39,272 nt of DNA, from positions 1 through 39,272 of the forward strand of contig CALVTC010000006.1 in assembly GCA_944359885.1 (NCBI GenBank), in the 5' to 3' direction. The notes under the pieces were generated by a model. That model worked only from the letters and a program-made list of their open reading frames with translations. It was not told the DNA's origin and did not search any database. The DNA is from an uncultured Bacilli bacterium. GTDB taxonomy: Bacteria; Bacillota_I; Bacilli_A; RF39; UBA660. The position numbers and the translations under genes were made by a program. This document shows positions 18,023-24,626 of the stretch, in pieces. Every line of letters starts with the position of its first letter. The first letter of the stretch is position 1.

Positions 18023-18555
18023 AATTCTCCTTCTTTTGCCTTTAACATTTCTTCTATCTTTTTATTATAGGTTTGTACCAATTCTTGTACTTCTTTTTCC
18101 ATACTTTTCTCAATATCTTCAGGTAAATCTTCTGCTTCTACCATTTCTAATGCTTCATGTCTATTATTACGAACAGAAACCTTAGCATCCTCCGCTATAG
18201 CTTTTACTTGCTTCGTAAGTTCACGACGACGTTCTTCTGTCAAAGCAGGAACAACAATACGTACAGTTTCCCCATCATTATTAGGAGTATATCCTAAATT
18301 AGCAGCAAGAATTGCTTTTTCAATTGCTCCTAAAGAACTTCTATCAAAAGGTTTAATAAGTAATTGTGTAGCTTCTGGTACAGAAATAGTAGCAAGTTGT
18401 TTTAAAGGTGTCATACTACCATAATACTCTACCATAACACCATCCAAACTAGCAGGATTAGCTCTACCAGCTCTAACAGACGTAAATCTTTTCTCTAAAT
18501 TCTTTAGAGTACTTTCCATATTTTCTTTCGTTAATTTGATAATATCATTATCCAT
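18010..18555 (-). CDS. frr: Ribosome recycling factor
   Basis: RRF works with EF-G to split post-termination ribosomes. The protein is full length (~181 residues) and typical: ENMESTLKNLEKRFTSVRAG, ANPASLDGVMVEYYGSMTPL, QLATISVPEATQLLIKPFDR, NNDGETVRIVVPALTEERRR and a helical C-terminus. The start at 18555 (fourth codon of the longer frame) is preferred because the first ATG at 18564 is only about two bases from the GGAGAG. Normally pyrH precedes frr; here an unknown gene and a lipoprotein gene do. Confidence 0.97.
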   Translation of the reverse strand: MDNDIIKLTKENMESTLKNLEKRFTSVRAGRANPASLDGVMVEYYGSMTPLKQLATISVPEATQLLIKPFDRSSLGAIEKAILAANLGYTPNNDGETVRIVVPALTEERRRELTKQVKAIAEDAKVSVRNNRHEALEMVEAEDLPEDIEKSMEKEVQELVQTYNKKIEEMLKAKEGELMTI

Positions 18556-18636
18556 TAAATTCATCTCTCCTTATATTTATTATAATATAAACAAAAAAGA
18601 AAGAAAAGAAAAAACAACAGAAAACAAAATATGCAT

Positions 18637-19191
18637 CTATTGTTTAATCATTTCATATCCCTTATTCGATTTAATATCGAAACAAGAAAGCAGTAAAATA
18701 TCAAAAGCTAAATTTTGACAATCACTTTCCATATTTTCTTGATCAGGATAACCATAAATAAGTTGATAATTAATAGAAAGTGCATCCTCTATTACTCTTT
18801 CTGCTTCTGGAAAAAATTTATACTCTGTATTTTTAGAACGCATAATAAGATGACTATCCTCTCCGTAACCAAAGAAAACATTTTCTCCTTCTAAATCTGA
18901 AATAGCATCTCCACTCGCAACAGAAATAGCCTGTAATACCAAAGAAGAGGCCACCCTATCAAGTTCGCTCTTAGAAGAATATTGACCTAGTAAAGCTTGA
19001 AAAACAAAGCTATCATCAAAAGAACAGATTTTATCTATAATTTCATCATCCATGATACTTGCATTTTCTAATTTTTGAAAAACTTCTTTTTGTTCTTCCT
19101 CATCCAAAACGGAATCCAAGAAAACACAAGAAGAAGGAGAAGGAAAACTATTCACATCTTCTCCTACTGTAAAAGAATAAATTTTCTCCAT
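18637..19191 (-). CDS. Unrecognised 184-residue protein
   Basis: An acidic, soluble protein (MEKIYSFTVGEDVNSFPSPS, VFLDSVLDEEEQKEVFQKLE, LVLQAISVASGDAISDLEGE, DILLLSCFDIKSNKGYEMIK). No signal peptide, membrane segment or known motif. It starts 11 bases after the lipoprotein gene, with AAGGGGG as RBS. The pair occupies the tsf-frr interval where pyrH usually lies, but it shows no amino-acid-kinase motifs, so it is not a diverged PyrH. Confidence 0.65.
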   Translation of the reverse strand: MEKIYSFTVGEDVNSFPSPSSCVFLDSVLDEEEQKEVFQKLENASIMDDEIIDKICSFDDSFVFQALLGQYSSKSELDRVASSLVLQAISVASGDAISDLEGENVFFGYGEDSHLIMRSKNTEYKFFPEAERVIEDALSINYQLIYGYPDQENMESDCQNLAFDILLLSCFDIKSNKGYEMIKQ

Positions 19192-19202
19192 AAAAATCCC
19201 CC

Positions 19203-19715
19203 TTAAATATATTGTGAAAGTAAATCTAAATATTCTTGCTCCAACTGTTCAGCACTTTTTTCATCAACCGAAATATCTTCGTGAATAGAAAAATCAACAG
19301 AGCCTAAAACTTTTCCATCAGAAATTACATAAACAATAGGTAGCGAATCATTCTCTTTCAACTGTAATTTATCAACAAATTCTTGATATTTTTTACTTTT
19401 CTTATTTTTAATTGTCTCTGGATTAAAATAATAAACTTCACTAATTTTTTCTTCTTTTAAAACACGATTTAAAACTTTTGCTCCGAAAGTAGACCATTCA
19501 GAGTCAGAATCCCCCAAAAACAAAATACCAGATTTATTTTCAAACAATTCCAAAACATCATCTATCGTAGCATATTGAAAAGGATTTTCTTCGCTAACGG
19601 AATATTCATTAGCAAACATTTCTGCATCCGTTAACTCTTCTGTCTTTTTAACAGAACATCCGGAAACTAAACACAAAATACAACATAATACGATAAGACC
19701 TACTACTTTCCTCAT
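19203..19715 (-). CDS. Lipoprotein, thioredoxin-fold-like
   Basis: A 170-residue protein with an N-terminal hydrophobic signal and lipobox LVSGC (Cys ~20), so it is probably attached to the outer face of the membrane. The rest (TIDDVLELFENKSGILFLGD, WSTFGAKVLNRVLKEEKISE, DSLPIVYVISDGKVLGSVDF) has the strand-helix layout and a cis-Pro-like LPIVYV segment of a thioredoxin fold. The usual CxxC is replaced by SEWS. It may be a bacteriocin-transport-accessory-type (PedC/BrcD-like) domain without the cysteines; this is inference from pattern only. Confidence 0.7.
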   Translation of the reverse strand: MRKVVGLIVLCCILCLVSGCSVKKTEELTDAEMFANEYSVSEENPFQYATIDDVLELFENKSGILFLGDSDSEWSTFGAKVLNRVLKEEKISEVYYFNPETIKNKKSKKYQEFVDKLQLKENDSLPIVYVISDGKVLGSVDFSIHEDISVDEKSAEQLEQEYLDLLSQYI

Positions 19716-19733
19716 ATCTACTCCTATATTAAA

Positions 19734-20615
19734 TTATGCACTTTTAATTTGACTCATAACTTCATCTGCGAAATTTTCTTGTTTTTTCTCAATTCCTTCA
19801 CCAACAGCAAAGCGTTTCATAGAAACAATTTCTCCACCATTAGCTTTAACATAATTTAATACATTGGTATTAGAATCCTTAATAAAAGCCTGTTCTTCCA
19901 AACAAATTTCTTTATAGAACTTATTAAGTCTACCAGTAACCATTTTCTCAGCAATATCAGCTGGTTTTCCTTCACCTAAAACTTGCTCTTTAATAACATG
20001 AGACTCTCTTTCAACCATATCTGCAGGTACTTCACTACGTCTAATTGCAACTGGATTCATAGCAGCAACATGCATTGCAACATCTCTTGCTACATCTTCT
20101 GTTGCACCATCTAATACTACAACAGCTGTAATTTTTCCTCCCATGTGAGAATAAATTCCAAATACTTGACTATCTGTTTTCTCAATTCTTTCGAATCTTC
20201 TAAAACTAATTTTTTCTCCTATTTTAGCAGTAAAATCAACAATTGCAGCATCAATAGTATCACTACCACCTTCAATAGTTAATTGATTAGCATCTTCCAT
20301 ACTAGTAACAGGATTATGTAATAAAGTTAAACGAATATCTTCTAATAACTTTTTAAAACTATCATTTTGACTAACAAAATCAGTCTCACAATTAACTTCT
20401 AATAAAACTGCAACATTTCCTTCAGCTTGTGCCTCTGTTAATCCTTCAGCAGCAATTCTTCCCTCTTTCTTCGCAGCTTTACTAATTCCCTTTTCTCTTA
20501 ACCAATCAATGGCCTTTTCCATATCACCACTAGTAGCTTCTAACGCTTTCTTACAATCAAGCATTCCAGCACCAGTTCTTTCTCTTAATTCTTTAACATC
20601 ACTTGCTTTAATCAT
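19734..20615 (-). CDS. tsf: Elongation factor Ts
   Basis: EF-Ts is the nucleotide-exchange factor for EF-Tu. The 294-residue protein begins MIKASDVKELRERTGAGMLD, followed by CKKALEATSGDMEKAIDWLR, the core TDFVSQNDSF motif and HVAAMNPVAI. The start at 20615 has AGGAGG nine bases upstream; the longer frame to 20660 would run through a terminator-like hairpin and is rejected. It follows rpsB, as in most bacteria. Confidence 0.97.
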   Translation of the reverse strand: MIKASDVKELRERTGAGMLDCKKALEATSGDMEKAIDWLREKGISKAAKKEGRIAAEGLTEAQAEGNVAVLLEVNCETDFVSQNDSFKKLLEDIRLTLLHNPVTSMEDANQLTIEGGSDTIDAAIVDFTAKIGEKISFRRFERIEKTDSQVFGIYSHMGGKITAVVVLDGATEDVARDVAMHVAAMNPVAIRRSEVPADMVERESHVIKEQVLGEGKPADIAEKMVTGRLNKFYKEICLEEQAFIKDSNTNVLNYVKANGGEIVSMKRFAVGEGIEKKQENFADEVMSQIKSA

Positions 20616-20641
20616 TTGTATCCTCCTCTTCATACAATAAA

Positions 20642-20663
20642 AGGGTGAACAACCATCCACCCT
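20642..20663 (-). terminator. Attenuator-like hairpin between rpsB and tsf
   Basis: On the minus strand AGGGTG pairs with CACCCT around a 10-base loop and is followed by TTTATTG. It probably terminates part of the rpsB transcripts before tsf. Confidence 0.55.
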
Positions 20664-20684
20664 CCCAATTCTAGTTTATCATAA

Positions 20685-21647
20685 TTATTTAGATAATACT
20701 TCTACTAATTCAGCTTTTTTCATTGTAGAATATCCTTTAACTCCAGCTTCTTTAGCTTTTGCCTTTAAATCTGCAAGAGTCATAGCTGAATAATCAACAA
20801 CGTTATCTTCAACTTTTTCAACATTTTCTACTTTTTCTTCTGCTTTTACTTCTTCTTTTGTATTTTTAACTTCTTTAACCACTTTTTCTTCTTTTACAGC
20901 ATCTTTTTTATTTGCCTTTTTCTCAGCTTTTGCTTTATCATCATCATTAACATAGTCAATTATTTCATTACCATTAACTTCAGCAATAGCATTTGTTAAT
21001 ACACCAAGTAATAACTTAACTGCACGAACAGCATCATCATTACCAGGAATAACATAATCTACTAAATCAGGATCACAGTTAGTATCTACGATACCAAATA
21101 CAGGAATACCTAAAATATGAGCTTCCTTAATAGCATTTTCTTCCTTACGAGGATCAACAATTACCAAAGCTTGAGGTAATTTTTTCATTTCACGGATACC
21201 TCTTAAGTTCTTATCTAACTTAGCATATTCTTTCTTAATTTGAATAACTTCTTTTTTAGGTAATAAATCGAATGTTCCATCTGCTTCCATTTTATCAATA
21301 TCATCCATTCTCTTAATTCTAGAACGAATAGTCTTAAAATTAGTTAAAGTACCACCTAACCATCTTTCATTAACGAAATACATATTAGTTCTAGTAGCAC
21401 ATTCTAAAGCAGCTTCTTGAGCTTGTTTCTTAGTTCCTACAAATAAAACTTTTCCACCTGCCTCAGCAATTTGTTTCATTGCTTCATATGCTTCTTCTAA
21501 CTTTTTAACTGTCTTTTGTAAATCGATAATATAAATATCATCTCTTGTAGTATAGATGTACTCCTTCATCTTAGGATTCCATCTTCTTCTTTGATGTCCA
21601 AAATGAACACCAGCTTCTAATAAATAACTCATTGATACTATAGCCAT
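20685..21647 (-). CDS. rpsB: Ribosomal protein S2 with Rho-N/SAP-like C-terminal tail
   Basis: Small-subunit protein S2. Residues 1 to ~235 are typical ([80 protein letters not shown]). The family usually ends near 240-250 residues; here 320. The extra ~80 residues are a Lys/Glu/Val-rich linker and then a ~38-residue helical module ([36 protein letters not shown]) resembling the Rho N-terminal or SAP-type nucleic-acid-binding fold. The same module ends L20, encoded just upstream. The start has GGAG and a leader of ~90 bases. Confidence 0.95.
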   Translation of the reverse strand: MAIVSMSYLLEAGVHFGHQRRRWNPKMKEYIYTTRDDIYIIDLQKTVKKLEEAYEAMKQIAEAGGKVLFVGTKKQAQEAALECATRTNMYFVNERWLGGTLTNFKTIRSRIKRMDDIDKMEADGTFDLLPKKEVIQIKKEYAKLDKNLRGIREMKKLPQALVIVDPRKEENAIKEAHILGIPVFGIVDTNCDPDLVDYVIPGNDDAVRAVKLLLGVLTNAIAEVNGNEIIDYVNDDDKAKAEKKANKKDAVKEEKVVKEVKNTKEEVKAEEKVENVEKVEDNVVDYSAMTLADLKAKAKEAGVKGYSTMKKAELVEVLSK

Positions 21648-21740
21648 AAATATAATTCTCCTTTTCGTTTTTCTCCTATTAGTTTCTAATATTCATCACC
21701 CTAAGGCACTAGACAAATAAATTCACTAATATGTTTATTT

Positions 21741-22331
21741 TTATTTAGATAATGCTTCTACTAATTCAGCTTTTTTCATTGTAGAATATCCTTCTACATT
21801 AGCTTCTTTAGCAGCTTTCTTTAATTCAGCAACTGTCATTTTAGAATAATCAACAACTTCTTTTTTAGCGTCTTTCTTCTCTACCTTACTAGTATTAGTA
21901 GTCTTCTTTTCACTCTTAACTTCTCCTACAAGACTAACTTCATGTCCAATTACTTCTTCTTGACGAGTAACTTTTCCTTCTTTACCATCACGTGCAATCT
22001 TTACAAATTCACTAAACATCTTAGGATCATTAATAGCAATTTCAGATAACATCTTACGGTTAACTTCAACTCCTGCTTTTGTTAAACCTTCGATAAATCT
22101 AGAATAACTAATACCATTTTGTCTACATGCTGCATTAATTCTAGTAATCCATAACTTTCTAAAATTTCTCTTCTTTTGTTTTCTGTCTCTAAATGCATAT
22201 TGTCCTGAATGCATTAATTGTTCTTTTGCTGACTTATAAAGTCTATGTTTACTACCAAAGTAACCTTTAGCTTGTTTTAATACTTTTTTATGACGAGCTT
22301 TTGTAACTGCTCCATTCTTAACTCTTGCCAT
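21741..22331 (-). CDS. rplT: Ribosomal protein L20 with Rho-N/SAP-like C-terminal tail
   Basis: Large-subunit assembly protein L20. Residues 1-117 are typical ([60 protein letters not shown]). The family is normally ~117-120 residues; here 196. The extension is a charged linker ([20 protein letters not shown]) and then [36 protein letters not shown], the same module as in S2. The DNA of the last ~50 bases is almost identical to the end of rpsB. Third gene of the infC-rpmI-rplT operon. Confidence 0.95.
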   Translation of the reverse strand: MARVKNGAVTKARHKKVLKQAKGYFGSKHRLYKSAKEQLMHSGQYAFRDRKQKKRNFRKLWITRINAACRQNGISYSRFIEGLTKAGVEVNRKMLSEIAINDPKMFSEFVKIARDGKEGKVTRQEEVIGHEVSLVGEVKSEKKTTNTSKVEKKDAKKEVVDYSKMTVAELKKAAKEANVEGYSTMKKAELVEALSK

Positions 22332-22362
22332 GTTTCTTCCTCCTTCAACTTGCTACATCACA

Positions 22363-22548
22363 TTAAATTAAATTTTTTAATCTCTTTTGATCTGACTTAC
22401 TTAAATTAGATCCTTTTCTATTCTTTCTATTAACATCTGTTGATTTACATCCAGTATTATGACGACTTCCTGGACGACCAATTTTATAATCATTTTTACG
22501 TTTATTTACTACTTTCGCAGTTCCTTTATGTGTTTTAATTTTTGGCAT
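22363..22548 (-). CDS. rpmI: Ribosomal protein L35
   Basis: The 61-residue basic protein MPKIKTHKGTAKVVNKRKND with SRHNTGCKSTDVNRKNRKGS is L35. It starts 15 bases downstream of infC with AGGAGG and precedes rplT, the usual Firmicute order. Confidence 0.95.
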   Translation of the reverse strand: MPKIKTHKGTAKVVNKRKNDYKIGRPGSRHNTGCKSTDVNRKNRKGSNLSKSDQKRLKNLI

Positions 22549-22563
22549 AACTTTTTCCTCCTA

Positions 22564-23097
22564 CTATTTGTTTTTCTTTGGAACCAATAACATTGTCATG
22601 GTTCTACCGTCTAATTTGGGATTTTGTTCTATATCCGCAATATCACTAACTCGAGATGCAAACTGTTCTAATACTTCGCGTCCTAACTCCGTATGAGCCA
22701 TCTGACGTCCTTTAAAACGAACAGAAAGTTTAATTCGATCACCTTTTTCTAGATATTTCGTAGCATTTCTAAGTTTAGTCTCAAAATCTCCAACATCAAT
22801 AACAGGTGATAAACGATATTCTTTCAACTCAGACATATTAGCTTTTTGTTTTTTTAATGCTTCTTTTTCTTTCTTCTTCTTTTCATAACGGTATTTGTTA
22901 TAATCCATAACTTTACATACCGGTGGATTAGCATTAGGACTCATTAAAACCAAATCAAGATTAGCATAGTTTGCTAAAGTTAACGCATCTTGTATAGATT
23001 TAACTCCAACTTGCTCTCCATTAGGTCCAATAACTAATACTTCACGAGCTCTAATTTGATCGTTAATAGGCAAATTTCCCTTATTGCTTGCTATAAT
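22564..23097 (-). CDS. infC: Translation initiation factor IF-3 (probable non-AUG start)
   Basis: IF-3 prevents premature subunit joining and checks the start codon. The protein is typical: LPINDQIRAREVLVIGPNGE, the NANPPVCKVMDYNKYRYEKK linker region, KLSVRFKGRQMAHTELGREV and a C-terminal MTMLLVPKKNK. The only ATG (23109) is part of ATGGAGGTG, that is, it overlaps the Shine-Dalgarno sequence. The likely start is the ATT at 23097 (five bases after GGAGG) or the ATA after it, as in bacteria where infC starts with AUU and is autoregulated by IF-3. Confidence 0.95.
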   Translation of the reverse strand: MIASNKGNLPINDQIRAREVLVIGPNGEQVGVKSIQDALTLANYANLDLVLMSPNANPPVCKVMDYNKYRYEKKKKEKEALKKQKANMSELKEYRLSPVIDVGDFETKLRNATKYLEKGDRIKLSVRFKGRQMAHTELGREVLEQFASRVSDIADIEQNPKLDGRTMTMLLVPKKNK

Positions 23098-23109
23098 TAA
23101 CACCTCCAT

Positions 23110-23252
23110 ATATTACAAGAAAAAGAAAAGTGGATATAACATTATATCCACTATCAAACCAAAACATAACAAAATAACTTTGTTTCTTAGGCTTAGAACC
23201 CATCGCTAGTTGCAATCAGGTGGATATAAATCTCTTTCCTTTTTTCTCGACT
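23110..23252 (-). promoter_or_regulatory. infC-rpmI-rplT attenuator leader (L20-leader-like)
   Basis: The untranslated leader contains a terminator, GTGGATATAA-TG-TTATATCCAC followed by TTTTCTTTTT (23125-23153). An upstream segment TTTATATCCACC (~23219-23230) can pair with the 5' arm of that terminator, giving an alternative structure. This matches the position and logic of the Firmicute L20 leader, in which L20 promotes termination. The assignment rests on position and pairing only. Confidence 0.65.
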
Positions 23253-23258
23253 AGTAAA

Positions 23259-23287
23259 ATTATATGTAATATTTACTTATTTGTCAA
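23259..23287 (-). promoter_or_regulatory. Promoter for infC operon
   Basis: On the minus strand a consensus TTGACA, 17-base spacer and TATAAT. Confidence 0.85.
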
Positions 23288-23385
23288 CAACTTTTTATTT
23301 TTTTAAAACTAATTTTAAATAACAAAATCTATATTTCATAAATTGAAATAGAAAAATACCTTGTTCTACTACTAAATTTAACATA

Positions 23386-24255
23386 TTATCGACTTCTTCC
23401 AGTATTACTCTTTTGGTAAACTGCTCCAACAAATTGACGACCAATTTTACTTTCGTCCACTCTACCCTGACTATTAGAATAATAATTAGGATCTAAAATA
23501 GTATCATGATAATCATAAATAATATTACTTTGATCTAATCCTACATAATCAAACTCTTTAGCTAAAGCTTTTCTTAAATCTATAGAATAAGTATTAATTT
23601 CTCCCTCAGGAGCAACTTCTACACCAGGTACAATAACTCCATTCCATAATTGTTCATCTTTTGCCCAGGCAGGCATATTATTTTTATAAATCCAACCATT
23701 TCCAGCACAAGCTCCAACATAAACAAAAATATCTTCAGGTCTACTTGCTTGACGATATAAAGCTTCAATTGTCATAATTGGAAGTTTTTTATCAATCATC
23801 TCACCACCACAATGAGCAACAGCAAGAATCCCTTGTTTTCTATCCTCTGCAACTACAACTGGACAATCAGCGACTGGATGACCTAACGCAACACCATCTA
23901 AATCACTTCTAATCATTAAAATATCCTCAGGAATATCTGTCCAACCATTAGGATAAGCATTAACATAATCACGTGTAATTTCAAATACAGATCCATCTAG
24001 ATTTTTCTGATCTGCCATAAACATATGACCCCAATCAAATCCATAATCTCTCGCCATATTCTTACGATGTTCCATAAACACACGGCGCTTATCATCACCA
24101 GTTAAAGTATAAGACTTCAATTCATCTAATGTAGACATCTGATGAATCTCCATTAACATCTTTTTGTCTGTATCCGTTAAATTAGAAAAACGAACTGTAC
24201 CAGTATTCATAGTACCATATATGTTCTTAGAGTCAATTAACGTTATTTTATTCAT
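23386..24255 (-). CDS. pgeF: Laccase-domain (PgeF/YfiH-like) protein
   Basis: Multicopper-polyphenol-oxidase-like family (Cu-oxidase_4), whose members act as purine nucleoside phosphorylase/adenosine deaminase or as peptidoglycan-editing factors. The 289-residue protein has the metal-site segments GHPVADCPVVVAEDRKQGIL (DC) and AVAHCGGEMIDKKLP (HCG), then YVGACAGNGWIYK. The arrangement of the metal-binding His/Cys is right, but the usual GWRG is CGGE and the C-terminus is unusual, so the exact activity is uncertain. The start at 24255 is preferred over 24276 because GGGGGAG lies between them. Its own promoter is at 24286-24314. Confidence 0.75.
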   Translation of the reverse strand: MNKITLIDSKNIYGTMNTGTVRFSNLTDTDKKMLMEIHQMSTLDELKSYTLTGDDKRRVFMEHRKNMARDYGFDWGHMFMADQKNLDGSVFEITRDYVNAYPNGWTDIPEDILMIRSDLDGVALGHPVADCPVVVAEDRKQGILAVAHCGGEMIDKKLPIMTIEALYRQASRPEDIFVYVGACAGNGWIYKNNMPAWAKDEQLWNGVIVPGVEVAPEGEINTYSIDLRKALAKEFDYVGLDQSNIIYDYHDTILDPNYYSNSQGRVDESKIGRQFVGAVYQKSNTGRSR

Positions 24256-24285
24256 AATATATAATCTCCCCCTCATAGTGGCTAC

Positions 24286-24314
24286 ATTATACCATAAAAA
24301 TACATTTTCGTCAA
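24286..24314 (-). promoter_or_regulatory. Promoter for the PgeF-like gene
   Basis: On the minus strand TTGACG, 17-base spacer, TATAAT. Confidence 0.8.
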
Positions 24315-24419
24315 ATTAAACAAAATCTCGATAGTGTAAAATTATTTGGGGCAAACAAAAAAAGAAAGACCTTAATGTTATAATAAACTTGAAACCATAA
24401 AATAACGGAGGTCTTTCCT

Positions 24420-24548
24420 ATGAATATAGTATCACAATTTCATAACTTTTTGGAAGAAAGTTTTAATTCTTTTTTTAAAAAACATTTTCTAGAGTCTAAT
24501 TTTTGGAATAAATCATCTTCTATTGATTACCATATTAGTTTTATATAA
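24420..24548 (+). CDS. Possible 42-residue plus-strand peptide or transposase remnant
   Basis: A short frame MNIVSQFHNFLEESFNSFFK...IDYHISFI preceded by a good RBS (GGAGGT). The upstream bases AAAGACCTT and GGTCTTT form an inverted repeat around its start. It looks like the 5' end of an insertion-sequence gene that has lost the rest, but it could be a small expressed peptide. The family is not recognised. Confidence 0.3.
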   Translation: MNIVSQFHNFLEESFNSFFKKHFLESNFWNKSSSIDYHISFI

Positions 24549-24558
24549 CAAAAGGAGA

Positions 24559-24604
24559 AAAAAGCATTTGGTCGGCGTACAAAACATTCTCGCAAATGCT
24601 TTTA
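24559..24604 (-). terminator. Terminator after the VWA surface-protein gene
   Basis: On the minus strand AAAAGCATTTG and CAAATGCTTTTTT flank a ~22-base loop, 23 bases past the stop codon. Confidence 0.7.
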
Positions 24605-24626
24605 AATAAAGATTTAAGAAAAACTA

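Noticed and set aside
18637..19191. Diverged pyrH between tsf and frr
   Set aside because: No amino-acid-kinase glycine or aspartate motifs; length and composition do not fit UMP kinase.
19734..20660. Longer EF-Ts start at 20660
   Set aside because: It would translate through a terminator-like hairpin; the ATG at 20615 has a strong RBS and matches the family N-terminus.
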